Assembly: GCA_004154925.1 (NCBI GenBank)
Contig: QJNS01000126.1
Span: 62,001-126,000, forward strand
Reading direction: 5' to 3'
From: Monosporascus cannonballus
Taxonomy: Eukaryota > Ascomycota > Sordariomycetes > Xylariales
DNA: 64,000 nucleotides
A program made the translations under genes and the position numbers. The notes under the pieces were generated by a model. The model made no database searches. It was given only the letters and a program-made list of their open reading frames with translations, and was not told the DNA's origin. Positions 1 to 12,875 of this stretch are shown in pieces. The stretch's first letter is position 1; every line of letters begins with the position of its first letter.

Positions 1-764
1 AACAGCGTCGACACGACGCTGAACGCCCTGAACAAGATCCGCGATGACTTCGCCTCGCATCCTGCCGTAGCTGCTATACAGCTGCTCAACGAGCCGATGG
101 GTCCGCAGCTGGACATGAATATGGTGCGCCAGTTCATGACGGAGGGGTACAACAACCTGCAGGGTTCCAACGTCGCTGTGGCTGTCCATGATGCCTTCCA
201 GGGGGTCACCAGCTGGAACGACTGGGGCGCCGACATGCCCTCTCTCGTGCTGGACACCCACCATTACCAGGTGTTCGAGTCCGGCACGCTGCAGCTGGAC
301 GCCGTAGGCCACGCCGCCGCGGCGTGCGGCTTCGGCGACCTGATGGCGACCGCTAACAAGGTGACCATCTCTGGCGAGTGGTCCGGCGCCATGACCGACT
401 GCGCCAAGTGGCTCAACGGCCGAGGCGTGGGCGCGCGCTATGACGGCACCTTCAACTTCAACGGCCAGACGTCCCAGCGTATCGGCTCCTGCGACGGCAA
501 GTACTCGGGCACCGTCGACCAGCTGAGCGAGGCCGACCGTGCCAATATCCGGAGGTTCATCCACGCCCAGATGGTCGCCTACGAGAAGGCCGACGGGTGG
601 ATTTTCTGGACTTGGAAGACCGAGAGCGCTCCCGAGTGGGATTTCCGCATGCTGACCAACGCGGGCCTCGTTCCCCAGCCCTTGGGCGCGATGGGTAAGC
701 CTCCCGTTTGTCTGTGTTTTAGTATGATGCTAATGGCTTGTTAGATACCGGTGTATGCGGGTAG
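1..764 (+). CDS. Exo-beta-1,3-glucanase, GH5 family (3' part; 5' end outside window)
   Basis: Two exons are visible: 1-694, already in frame at base 1, and 745-764, ending in TAG. They encode the last 237 residues or so. The GH5 acid/base motif LLNEP has its Glu at about fragment residue 31, and the nucleophile lies in SGEWSG (Glu at about 126). DTHHYQVF and the block FWTWKTESAPEWDF...LVPQPL are typical of fungal GH5 exo-1,3-glucanases. These enzymes are usually secreted and release glucose from beta-1,3-glucan in the cell wall. The intron 695-744 (50 bp) has donor GTAAGC, branch-like TGCTAAT and acceptor TTAG; splicing gives a short tail ending GVCG, like the Cys-Gly end common in this family. 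Both catalytic Glu are present and I see no break. The start codon and any signal peptide are off the window. The family call is firm; exact substrate specificity is inferred. Confidence 0.9.
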
Positions 765-1807
765 ATTTGCGTATGTTGCATACAACGAGCTATGCTGGGA
801 ATGTGTAGAGAGTTTCGAAATTATGCAACGCGCTAAAGCGAATCGTGGTGGTGTATCTAAGGATGGCGGTACCAGGGGGGACATTTCCTTGTAATCACTG
901 GCCCCACACCTCGTTATGCCCCAGGATAGATATTAAGTGAACTGGTAGTTATTCGCGTGTTTCAACATACCAACCTTCGAATAGGCCCAAAATGGGATAC
1001 TGTAGACCGACCTCCTCGATGACGAATTGCCTGATCCTTCATGATCCAAAATGCTGAACCGCTTTAAGATGATGTCAATATGCTAAAAGTACCTCAACTC
1101 ATTGCTGAGAGTCGCAGAACGCAGCCTCGATTTTCTCCGCTAAGACTGAACCAATCGCTAGAATAGGGAGGGACTTATTATCTGAGCGCTTTGCTGATAT
1201 CTATTTATATCAACAACTTTGAACAGAGGTGGAGCACGCACTTCAAAGGTTTTACCATTCCGAGCGGAAGATCTTACAACACATGAAACCGTTGCCGACA
1301 TCACAGTAGTGGAACACGGTCCTATCGCTCGCCCGGGATTGAGCTTATTTGCGATTTTCATGGTATGAAACGCCATTTTTTGGGACTCGATTGGTCGGGT
1401 CTACCACGCTTTGGGCGCCCGTCGCTTGGCGCCAAGAGGACCGGCATTGTTGAAACAACGCTTGTTTGATGGTACCCCAGTTCTCAATGCTAGGGAAGAT
1501 GATAAGGAATAAATACACATATATGCTGTGATCTCTAGCGTTTAATGGACTTCTTTTTGTCTACTTTCGATTCTCGCCAGCCATAACTGTTGTTTAGGTC
1601 AGGCCGCATAGCTCTTTCAATTCCACCTGGGCAGCGCCCTATTTTCTTGTTGCGTTACCTTCTTACCGGCCGGTCCAAATCGTTCAACCTCATCACTCGC
1701 TTGATCCCATTTTACTTTTCCTTCTCCTTTTTCTTAGTTCGTGCAGCAGCGCTGTGTGTAAAGGAAGCGTCAGTTCGAGTAGTTTTCACATCGCAAATAC
1801 TTCAAAA
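765..1807. other. Intergenic region, no supported gene
   Basis: About 1 kb of ordinary composition between the glucanase stop and the next start. Only short open frames occur, without recognisable motifs or splice logic. An A/T box (AATAAATACACATATATG) near 1508 and a pyrimidine-rich tract at about 1690-1745 (CTTTTCCTTCTCC type) are typical of fungal promoters and probably belong to the gene starting at 1808. Confidence 0.5.
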
Positions 1808-2871
1808 ATGAGGTGAGCGCAGAATTGGAGTACATATTAAGTATGGTCGACCAGCGGAGACGCTAACGTGCCAGTAGGAGTTCCATGCGTCGTAGAGGGC
1901 CGCGGGTGGTTGATCTATATATACGTCCTCGCCGGAATGTCGGGACCGTGGATCCAGACTCAGATACTGAGGACGAGGGTTTCGAGTCAGATGATCCAGA
2001 AACGCCTTCTCCGACACAGACGACCTTTCCAACCGACGGCTCAACCTCTCCCCCTTCCAAGACCGGCCGGCTCGATGAGCTACCGTCTATACCTGTGAAC
2101 CCAGGCTCAGAGACCGCATTACCGCAGACGTCACAAAATTCTGGTGAGCTTGGTGCTTCTATAAGTGTAGGGCAGAACGGAGTACAGGAACCAGAGCTTA
2201 GCCAAAATGCCGACCAGTCAGGCCAGATGGGTCGCAGTGTGATTATAGCAATGGGGACAATTAGTAAGATTCCTCCGCCATGAGGTCACCATGCCCTTAT
2301 GATCCGTATACTAACGTCAGTAGTTGGCCTGGCGGTCTTAGCCATCGCTATATTCACGTTATGGATATGCCGCCGGCGTCGAAACCGGGCTAACGCTAAG
2401 AGTACCTCGAAGCTCAGGCCGTTTTTGTGTCGCCGGGATAGTACTTACCAGCACGGTATGCCAGCTGCTCCGCCGGACGCGAGGACGCAATCGAAGGTCA
2501 TGGACGACATCATCGCGGCTGCATATGCCGCCGAGAGCGGGAACGCGTGGGAAACCGGGTCGAAGCGTAGTTCCGGTTCTTCTCTCTGGCGTGAGAAGCA
2601 AGAGGCCAGCGACCTGTTCGCATCTCAGAAACCGAACGAGAACTCCAAGTCGCTGTATGTCCACCAGATCACTTCCGGGTTCTGGAAGAAATCGTCGCAG
2701 GAAGAGGCCGGGAACATTCGAGCCCCTCGTTCGGTGGCTGGAAAGACTGAAATGACAAGCCAGAGCGGTGCTACTGAGTCAACGTGGAACACCTGGGGCG
2801 TAGCTCAGCACCCTAAGAAGCCGAAAGAGGACTGGATCAAGCGATGTATTCGCCTTGGTGGAGCGAAATAG
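1808..2871 (+). CDS. Single-pass membrane protein of unknown function (three exons)
   Basis: I do not recognise the family. The model is exon 1 1808-1812 (only ATGAG), exon 2 1875-2263 and exon 3 2321-2871: 945 nt, 314 residues. Both introns (62 and 57 bp) have good signals: GTGAGC...GCTAAC...CCAG and GTAAGA...ACTAAC...TCAG. Splicing the second removes an in-frame TGA and joins SVIIAMGTI to VGLAVLAIAIFTLWIC into one hydrophobic helix (residues about 123-148), which strongly supports the model. The helix is followed by CRRRRNR, so the C-terminal half should be cytosolic. The N-terminal part is basic for about 23 residues, then acidic (about 26-45, rich in D/E) and Ser/Thr/Pro/Gln-rich; I see no clear signal peptide. 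The C-terminal 165 residues are polar, rich in Ser, Lys and Glu, and end in KEDWIKRCIRLGGAK. Such layouts occur in sensor-like or anchor proteins, but no function is claimed. A start at 1885 without the micro-exon is the alternative. Confidence 0.7.
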
Positions 2872-3500
2872 TCGGAGAGCAGAAGCAGCAAGACTGCACT
2901 CTGTGGGATCGAACGGAAATTTCCTACGCGGAGATGTATAAAACTTACCAGGACAACTGTTTCACCGCACATGATCTTCTGATGTACAAGTACCCTTATT
3001 CCTCTCCTAATAAAGCAGTTGACACCTGCGATAACTCCATGAGGCTAAAACATATGCATGATACCCATGGCGGTTTACCACATATCCAGCTGGCAGCACT
3101 TGCTTCCCGCTTACTACCTAACATTACTATGTACTTAAGTATCCAAATAAGTAGTGCACGCAATATCGAACATACGGCACGGAGTGTCTGCTGACTCATC
3201 CCGGTCCACCATTCCGTTCTCGGTTCTGCTACACCCGACCTCCTTGGCGTCCCCTAAGCGCCGAGCTCTCCGTTTTGCCTTCCGTATACGGCGACCCGGA
3301 CAACCGTCGAGGAAAACGGAACCGGTCGAGGGCCCCGGGCGCTTTACCTCCTCCTGCTCCGCACGATGCCGTCCCTCCTCCGCCCATTCCCCCCCTTTAA
3401 TCCGTCTACTCCAACCCGGTCGCTGCTCTGGCCTAGCCGCCAAGGGCCTATCTCTGGCTATAGCCGACGCCCCAAAAGAAAAACGGCCGTTTCGACCACG
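2872..3500. other. Gene flank passing into a GC-rich, CpA-poor border
   Basis: 2872-3200 is ordinary 3' flank of the preceding gene. From about 3230 to 3500 the DNA is GC-rich with many CpG but few CpA/TpG dinucleotides, then changes within tens of bases to the AT-rich block. No convincing coding region is seen; open frames here are long only because the DNA is GC-rich. Confidence 0.5.
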
Positions 3501-5418
3501 GCGCCGCCAAAAATACTTAAAAAAAAGAAAAACGCTTACGATCTTTATGCCGTTAAACGTACGGCGAAATTAATCTTTTTTCTTTTTCTTTTTTTATTTA
3601 TTTAATATCGTTACGTTTTCTATACGGTTTTTTTAATTTTATATAATTTTAAAATAATATAATACGTTAAAATCGTATTCGAAATAACCGTTATCAATAT
3701 TTGCCGAACGTTTTTCGCGTAATATCTTTCGCCGTTGTTTTTTAAGAAAACAATAAAACAAATAATTTTAATATATTTCGAAAAATATTTATCGCGGCTG
3801 GTTGATAAAAAGTTTTTCGTTATAGAAAATATCTAAAAAAAATACGATCTTTTATAATAAAATTAAACGAAATAAATAATTAAATATATTAGTTTTTACC
3901 TATTTTTTTAAGTTAACTTACGCAATTTTAATTAATTATTTATAATACAAGTTTTATTAAGCCGTATTTAGCGATAATGGAATTACGTAATTACGGCTTA
4001 TTATATATTCCGCGATTACTGATATTTAAATTGCTTTTATGTTATTCTTACGTACTTACGCCAAAACGTCGACGTCAAAACGAATTATTTTAAGCTCTTA
4101 GAAATATAAATATAAATGTATAATTAATTTAATAGTTAGCGTAACGGAAATTTGGCGAAAGCTAATTATTTGCAAAAAGTATTTTAGTATTCGGTAATAT
4201 TAACAAGATTTTGAGTTTAAGCCGATAATTAAAAACTAAAATAAATTAGTATAACGGCTGCACCTGTTACCGCTGCGTTATCAGAGTAAAAGATCGGTGA
4301 AATAATCGCAATTGTGATAACCATTCTAGTATCTACAGCTATATATACGTATTAGAGCCGTTACAATAGGACAAGGCCGTAACAATTCGAAAAAAAGTAA
4401 TAAAAAATTAACATATTGTATTAATAAAATTACCTTCTTTTTTCTTGCTAAATATTAGCTTAAATATTTCAATAATTATTTTATATAATGTAGCGTTTTA
4501 ATCTCTGTTATTATATAATAAATATTCATTTAATTAACGAACGAAATCGGTTTAAAACCCGTCTTAACTTATAAAAAAACCGAAACGACATTTACGAATA
4601 TTTACGTAATTCTTATAACTTTATAATTATATTCGAATAATATCTTATATACATTTGTTATGCGAGTTTCGTTTTATACAACTATATGATAATGATTTTC
4701 GAAAATTTTGATCCAGAGATATTAACGAATATTAAATATTTACAATTTTAGGTAACCGTTTTACGTAAATTAAAAAAGTGTACCGAATTAAAATTATTAT
4801 TTTAATTTTTTAAAAAACATAAAATCCAAAAATACCCCAAATCGAATCGTTTATAAAATAATAACTGGTAAGTTATTTATTAATAAAAAGTTTTTTTCTG
4901 CCGCTTACCTTTATTTCTCTAATTATCGTAATTAATAGACTTTATAGAATTCGCTTTAATATTACGTTAATTTTTAATTCCTTGTTTTATTTTATTAATA
5001 AAATTTTTATACGCACGATTTAAGATTATAATTTTGAGCTTAGCTTCAACAATATTAATAAGATATTTAACTGATTTAACTTTAATTTAGTTAATTTCGT
5101 ATAACGGAATTAAAAGCGGAATATTTTAAATTAACGGATATTTTTAATTACTTATAAAACGTTAAATATATTATAGCGCCGCATCGTGTACATTTTTAAT
5201 TTCCGAAATTATTCTCACCTTTATAATATGCAAATTAATATAAGAGCTAATTTTAATAATATATCTGACTTAAAAATTTATATTTTTATTTCACGCTATT
5301 ACGGACTTTGTTTTATAATTTTTCTACTATATATTAATATAAACCCGGCCTTATTTTTAATTTTTACGCTTTTATAGATATTTTTTTAATTTTATATAGT
5401 TATGTCCTTTTTTATATT
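3500..5418. other. AT-rich, RIP-like repeat remnant, unclassified
   Basis: TpA-rich DNA with retained CpG. I could not recognise protein motifs on either strand apart from the small LTR-like unit at 4265-4384. It is probably the remains of one or more transposons, given the composition shared with the recognisable elements that follow. Confidence 0.45.
4265..4384. repeat. Candidate 120-bp solo LTR or MITE
   Basis: The unit starts TGTTAC and ends GTAACA (perfect 6-bp inverted termini). It contains a TATA-like GCTATATATACG and is less AT-mutated than its surroundings. The flanking 5-mers (GCACC and ATTCG) do not match, so there is no target duplication. A very small solo LTR or a MITE-like unit would fit. 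Confidence 0.35.
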
Positions 5419-5624
5419 TGTAGAAATACAGCCCCTATAGAGTGAGGCTGGTAGCCGACCAGTCACCGATTAGCCACCGACTTATCTACTAGTATAAATC
5501 CACCATCTAGTAGCTAATAGAAAACGCCAGATAAAAATAACCTAATATACTTACTTCTTGGAATATACCTTGCAACTGGTCGCAGATTACTTTACTTTAA
5601 CTTATAATTACTTCTTATTTTATA
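5419..5624 (+). repeat. Element A left (5') LTR
   Basis: Begins TGTAGAAATACAGCCCC and ends in a CTTCTTATTTTATA stretch that aligns with ...CTATTATCTTACA of the right copy. The middle shares GGAATATRC and CTGGTCG-GATTAC blocks with the copies at 12876-13081 and, reversed, at 13496-13702. TG...TA reads as a mutated TG...CA end. Confidence 0.8.
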
Positions 5625-6659
5625 ATATTTTCATCTTTATTATGAAAAATAATACGATAATTATTAAAAGTAAAATATGCCGATAGTAAAACGAATTTAA
5701 ATTACCGGTCGGCACAATTAGAGAACAAAACTTAATAAATAAACGACTAATTACGATATAAAAAAAGGCGAAAAAGCTTACAATGAAATCTTAACGTATA
5801 AAGAAGTACGATTTCCGGAATTTTAAAATTCTTTATATATATAATAAAAATATATTCCGATAATTATTCAATAAACGGTGGGAAAATAAACGTAATATAA
5901 CGATTACGTTCTAAAGTTTAAAGTAAAAAAGACTTAAATTTTCTTTTAATAATAATTAAATTTTAAACATTATTCGTTAGTAAAATTGATAATATTCAGA
6001 ATAATTTCTATATTTAGCCCAATCATCAGTAATAATATAAATTAAAAAAGCAAGATTTTATAAGTTAATTATAATATCGTTATAAAAGTTGAAAAGTAAC
6101 AAACGAATATTACGTTATAATTATCCGAAATTTTTCGAATGTATATCGAGTACAAAAAAATTAAATAAAAGTTATTACAGAAAGTTATATCCAAAAATTA
6201 AAACGAAATACATTTATTTATATTTAATAGCCTATAAGTTATATAAACGTTTTTTATAAACATTAAACGATTGTATCGTATTATGCTTAATTATTTCGAT
6301 TATAAAAAATTAAAAATGGAAAATCTATAAACTTTTATTAAAAGAAATTCTGTAAATCTTAATTGTTTAATAACAAATATAAAAAATAATTTATAGAATT
6401 ATAATAACAAACCGATTAATTACTGTTAGATTTTTAAGTTAAATAAAAGTTTTTAATTTATAAAATAAAGCCCGTAAAGTTGTTTAGTCGAAAAATAATT
6501 AAAGCAATAAATATTATATTATTTATTATTTTTATAAATTAATATTAAAAATACTGAATACTTTATTACGAAAAAGTATTAAATTAAAACGAATTAATAA
6601 TATAATAAATAAAGTAAAGCGTTATTATAACCTTTAGAAAAAAGCGATAAAAAACCGAT

Positions 6660-6930
6660 TATTGAAGTGGGGTAGGGTATTAGACCCATGATCAGGCTCG
6701 GCTGATTAAAAAGCTCGGATTTCATATGTATATTAAGGAGTTCTTTTTCGCCATGGGTTCAATCTCTAGACGTCATCCACGTTTATTAACATTTATTATA
6801 ATTTCTATTACTTTAGTCACCGAGGTTCAATACTATTAATATAATCGGATTAAGTTCTTCATCTCGATAATCCTTTTCCATATCGTGATCTAGCTTATTT
6901 ATCTGTATTGATCAAAACCAATTCTTCTCT
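6660..6930. other. Less-mutated patch inside element A, with nested inverted repeats
   Basis: Unlike the DNA around it, this patch has ordinary CA and TG content and few CpG. It contains ATTAGACCCATG (6679-6690) facing CATGGGTTCAAT (6752-6763), a 10/12 inverted match, and an inner hairpin ATCAG-GCTCGG-CTGAT (6691-6706). No protein was recognised. It could be a small insertion (SINE- or MITE-like) or foreign DNA captured by the element. Confidence 0.4.
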
Positions 6931-8099
6931 ACTCCAATTTATTATTTTTTATTAAAAATATTAATAAAAATAAATAATTTTATTATAACGCTTTTAAAAA
7001 AAGAAATCTTGAAAATAAACTAAAAATGCTGTATAGGAACAATAGAGATTATGGACGTTTTTATATACGGAAATCGAATAATTGCCGATTTAATTTCGAT
7101 GGAAATAAATTTATATAATATAATATTTTTAATTTTTATAACAGTCTATTTAAATATTATAATTAAAAAAAAGAAACCAGAAAAAAGTAAATTATAAACT
7201 TAAAAAATTGGAAAGCTTTCTTATTTTAGTTATACGAAAATCGATTTCCGAATGCCGTATAAAATGTTATAATATATAACGATAAATGAAACTAGTTTTT
7301 AAATATACATTCTAAAACAAAACCGAAATAAGCATATACGTTTAATTTATTTCGACTTATAATTATGAAACGGTTAAAATACAGCCGTTTTTTTAAGAAA
7401 AAGGGTATTTATTAAGAAAAACACGGAAGATATAGTAAAATAAGTAGATATAAATATCAGAATAGAGATAAATATTGAAAATAAAAATTAAATAAAAAAG
7501 TTTAATTTTTAATTAATTGCGATAAATATCCGAAGTTCTATTATCGTAAATGATACGTATATTAAATATTAAAGAGTTTACGAAATTTCTATTAATATAA
7601 TAAATAATAATGGAAATAAACGGAAACTTAAATAAATATATTTCGTAAGATATTGTAATTAAAAATATCTAATTGTTTTATTATCTAAATTAAAAATCAA
7701 TAAATTCAAAGTTTTATTAAATGTAATTATATATTAATAATTATATAAACGGCTATAAAAGATTAGTATTCAAAGAGTTCTTAATTTAACGCTTTTCGAT
7801 AAGCAAATTTATATCGTTAATATAATAAGCTTAATTAGTACATTAAATGTTCTAAAATTTAGAAAATTAAGAAAACGGAAAATCATTTTATTTTACGTAT
7901 TTAAACCGTTTTCCATAAATTTATTCTGAAACAATAACGAATTTCGTTAATTATTAAAGATAGAATATATTATAAATTTAAATTAAGAAAATTATTGTTA
8001 TTCGGTTTAATTTAGTTTTGCTTGGAACCTTAACGCGAAGTATTTAAAAATATATTTAAGAAAATTTGAAAATAAAACAAATACGTTATTTAAAAGAAA

Positions 8100-8430
8100 A
8101 TATAAAAATATTAACATTATTTGTATTTATAAAAAAGATAATTTCGGATTATATATTAATTATAAAAAGTTGTATCAAATATCCTAAAACTTAATAATTT
8201 TGTGTTCATTTTTAAAAATAATAAATCGTTTAAACTTAACTAAAACATTTTCGAAGGTTAAATTTAAACATATTTTTTACCATATTAAAATTAAGAAAGG
8301 TAATTAGTGAAAAATCTGTTTTTAAATACGTTGTAGATAATTCGAATATAAAATTATACCGTTAAATTTTATCAATACGCCAGTTATAATTTTTATTCAT
8401 ATATATAAAATGCTACTTAAATTAATTAAT
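8100..8430 (+). pseudogene. Element A reverse transcriptase remnant (Ty3/Gypsy)
   Basis: The plus strand reads YINYKKLYQI, then a block ending in FEYKIIPLNFINTPVIIFIHIYK with stops. It aligns by eye with the Gypsy RT series 'VDYRxLNxIT...FEYxVMPFGLTNAPATFQ'. Substitutions are those expected from C-to-T and G-to-A change. The polymerase is inactive. Confidence 0.7.
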
Positions 8431-10069
8431 TATATATATAATATCAACTTATATAATATAATTATTTAATTAAATGATAATTGTGTTTAAGATTCGGAAT
8501 TAATATTAATAGATTGAAAATAAATTATTAACCGGTCAACATTATTAAATAAAAACCAGATTTGGAATTAATATAATGAATTTATAATATGAAGTTTTCT
8601 TTTCAAAAATTATATAAAGCTTTTTCGAAAATTTATTATTTATTATACGCATGTTATTAAATTTCTAAACATATTATTAAAAAAGATATAATATTAAAAT
8701 AAGGAAATAAAGTAAAATTAACTCGAAAAAATTTAAAAACCGTTCAGTAAATTAAAATTTATTTTTTAATTAATAATTGTTTTCCCATATTAAAATATTA
8801 TCAAAAATAATAAAGTTACAATAAATATTTTAATAAACGTTATATTAAGAATATTAATATAAAAATATAAAAAATGGTGATAATTAATTATAGATAATTA
8901 TAAAAACTTAAATTATGCGAAAAAAAATAAATTATACAGCAATACAAATATTTAGCAATAATAAAAAATTTAAAATATTAACGTCAATAATTCAAAGATA
9001 CGAAAATCTTCTTTTAATATTTATTAATTCTATAACGTTACAAATATGGTGAATTTATTACTATATAACGTTAAGGAAAAATTAATCGAATAAATTTATT
9101 GTTTTTTCGTAATTCGATTTTAATATTTAATATTAACTAAATATCGTTAATTCTACAGATAGGTTATTTAAAAGTTTGAATTATATATCAAGAAAAACTA
9201 CGTACGGAAATATAATTTTTACGTTTTTTAAAAATATTAAAACTTACGAACGATATACCGAAAAAGGTAAGAAAAATAATTGTAAACATATAATACAATT
9301 TAAAATATTAGAAAAATAAACACTTTATAAAAAGAGCGTAAGGTTTATTCATTTTTAAAATTTTAAATCAATTTCAAATATTAAAAGCTTAAGTAATTAT
9401 TATTTACGCATAATAATATAAATATAAATAATAACAGTAATACGATTAACGGTTACATTATGATAACCGTAAATTATACTTATATTACGATCGAATATCG
9501 AGAGATTTAAGAAATTTAAGATTAATATTAAAATTATTATATAAAATCAGTTGTATATTTTTTAATAAAATATTATATAAAATTAAATAAAGTAATAATT
9601 AAAGTTCTTATAATAATATTACGATTCATTTCAAAATTTACAAATTAAAAATTTTAATAGTATTTAATTAATACAGATAATTAAATATTAAACCGGAAGA
9701 AAAATATGTTTTTAAATTTAAATAAGGTTTTATATTATCGGAATGTGTTGATAATTTCGTAGTAAAACCCTTTAAGAAAATAATTAATTAATAAAACTTA
9801 TAACGATTTAAAACTAAAGAAATAAAAAATATATCCGTCTATTAAACTTAATAATTAAAAGAATTTGTTAAGAAATATAATAAACAATATCCGAAATTTT
9901 ATAAAGTAATATTCGAATTATTAAAATATAATAATATTGCGTTATAAAACTAATAAATAATAATAATTATTATTATCACTTACATTTTTTTAAAGAATTT
10001 CGTTAAATTTTATTATAAATTCTCTTTTAATTATTTAGATTTAAACGAGTTAAAATAAAATATTATCTT

Positions 10070-10240
10070 AACGATCTTCCACCGTTTTACCAAATGAAAT
10101 TTATTTATTTTTATGATCAAAACTTTAATTACAACCGAATTAACCCGATTATTTTACGATAAAATAAAATGTAAGTTCAATACGCCAACTAGAATTATTA
10201 ACGATAAAAGTAAATTATTAATAAATTAATTTGAAACGGA
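10070..10240 (+). pseudogene. Element A integrase core remnant
   Basis: The plus strand reads FHRFTK*NLFIFMIKT, then LTRLFYDKIKCKFNTPTRI and INDKSKLLIN, matching the Gypsy integrase stretch 'VDRFTKMAxFIPxxKTxTAxELAxLFYDxI...GTPxxIISDRGSxFTS'. Stops interrupt it. Element B has the same stretch on the minus strand (16170-16345), showing A and B are one family. Confidence 0.75.
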
Positions 10241-12875
10241 ATCTTCGCAAAAAACAAATATTAAAACGGCAAATATTAACCGTTAATTATTCGTAAATAA
10301 ATAAATAAATAAACAGAACGTATTTACCAAGTTTTAAAATATTCTGTCCGTAATTACATTAATAAATATCAAAATAATTAAATAAAATTATTACGAAATA
10401 CGAAATCCGTATATAATAACATTCGAACAGTATTTACCTGCTATTTTTCGTCCGAAAATTTATACGCATATTACTCAAAAATAATAAAATACTTTTTATA
10501 ATTTTTTTTTAAAAAATACAAAATGTAAAAAAAAACATTAAAATAATAATTATTTATTAAACGATATACGAACATTAAGAAAAAATAACGGCAATTTAAA
10601 AAATATTATAATTACTATGATATTTTTATAAAGGTTTATTTAAAGTACTAAATAAATATATTAATTAAAAACTGTAGATTCAAAACTAAAAAGATTATAT
10701 ATATTTATATCTAAGTTACCATTAAAAAACAAGTAAATTTTGAAACGTATAAAATAATTTTTATTATTAAATATTAACGGATATATAATATATTTCCGAT
10801 ATCTTTATCAAAACCGTAACATAATCGCAAATCGGGCAATGTCTTAATAGTATTATTGAATTTGGTTAAAAATAAGGAAAACAAATAATAAAAATATTAT
10901 TCGCTATCGACATAATTAGAAACAACGTAAATACTTAATTAAAAAAAGCTAACATGTTTAATATGATACGTAAAAATCTCGAATATATTTTAAATACGTA
11001 CCTAAAATATTATAACGTTTTAAAAAAACTAAATACGAATATAAAAAAAAATCTATATAGAAATTGTAAAATAATAATGATTCGACCGGAAATTAATTAT
11101 TTAATAATTATTAAATTATAAAGACGTAGTTTTACAAAATTAAAATATTAATTAATTACATAATTATTTTTAAGTTTTTAAGAAATAATTATCTTATCGT
11201 ATACCGGTTTAAAATTAACTAATTAAATATTATTAAATATATATAATAAATCAAAATATAATCGAATATTAAGTGGTAATATAAAAAGATTTAAACCTTT
11301 ATTTTAAGCATAGAGTTATATTTAATTATCTAATTTTATATTAAGCCAAAGTAGAAAAAGGCAAAATACGAGTTTTTTGTAAATAAAACGGAAAGCAAGC
11401 GGAAACCGATAAATAATATAAAAGAAATTAAATTTTTATTGCGAAAATGAATTTTCTCGCTTAATTATTAAGCTTTGTAATATTTAACTTTGAATAAATG
11501 TATTACAAAAATCAATATAAAAATATCGAAATTAATCGAAAAATATATAACGATAAAAAACGGACACGTTTATTAAATTTATTATATGTAAAACCTAAAA
11601 AAAGCTTAAACATATTTTATTTCTAACGAAAAATAAGGTTTAAATACCCGGAATATAATTTATTTATTAATGAGAAATAAAATACCGTTTTTAAAGCTTT
11701 TAACGTAATTGAACTTAATAACGGCCTTACTAAACAAAAATGTTTTTAATTATAATTATGAATAAATATTAAAATTTTGTTAAAACGTTAAAAAAAAAGC
11801 GAAAAATATTCGTAAATGGGAACATAATAATATGACGGTTTTCGAAAATTATCTAACTTATAAAAATACTATAGAATTACATTTAAATAAAAATTAATCT
11901 TAAAAAGAATAATAATACTGATAAAGACAACCTCAAATTATACGATCATAAACTAATATTAAAACTAGATTTCCGTAATTATAACGAACAATCGGAAATC
12001 TATTTTCAATATATTTAAAAACGATATTTTTTAATAATAACCATATTAAAAAAGAACTTGGCCTTACGAAAAATGCTAAATCGGCGACCAATCGTAAATA
12101 TATTAACGTACTCATACGGAATACCCGTAATATACCCTTTACGAACTCGTTTATAATCTCTTAATTATCGGTACCAAATTAAAAAATCGTTTAAATAATA
12201 CGTTTAAAAATAATCGAAATTTACACGAAAATTAAACGATAATATTAATAATATTTAAAATAATTATTTATTACGCGAAAGGTTTTGTTGTAATAATTTA
12301 ATCCGATATAATTTAAAACATGGGAAATTTAAACGTAAACTGTACGGTAATCGAAATAGCGTTATATTATATAAATACAATATGGCTTGTTACTGCTCGT
12401 AATATAACTAATATTTATTTTATTATCTGCGTCGAAAAAATAGCGCTAGAAAGTCTCAGTCATTATCGGCATTGAAATACCAATCTTTACAAAACTGTTT
12501 ACGAAAAAAATATATTAAACGAAAATTAAATAAAACTTATACATAAAATAAACGTAAAAACGACATAGAAATAAAGATAAAAAGAAAAATTAAACGGAAT
12601 ATGTGCGCAAAAGAAATAAAAATAAAAACGCGAGAACAAAAAGTAAATAAAAGAAGGTTAAAAAACGGATTAAAAAAGAAAATTAGGCAAAAAATAATTA
12701 ATTACCTAATATGGTGAGTACTAATTAGTAAGTAATTACTTACAACATAATATAACTTACGCACTTATAAACGAAAAACTATCGGCAAACTTACGCAATC
12801 AAATTTGCAAATACGTTACACTAAATTAATAAAAAATGCTATTAAAATCTAACAGCTTAAAAAAGAGCAAATAAT

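Noticed and set aside
1158..1376. A 72-residue minus-strand frame between the first two genes
   Set aside because: No motif, no splice support, no coding-like context; length is within chance for this composition.
2844..3194. Plus-strand frame overlapping the 3' end of the membrane-protein gene
   Set aside because: Out of frame with the supported gene, no motifs; reads as 3' flank.
3135..3605. Overlapping long frames on both strands
   Set aside because: GC-rich, CpA-poor DNA has few stop codons, so long frames are expected; the products are Arg/Pro-rich without domains.
6660..6770. A tRNA gene, suggested by GGGTTCAATC
   Set aside because: The bases around the T-loop-like string do not form a T-stem and no anticodon arm could be folded.
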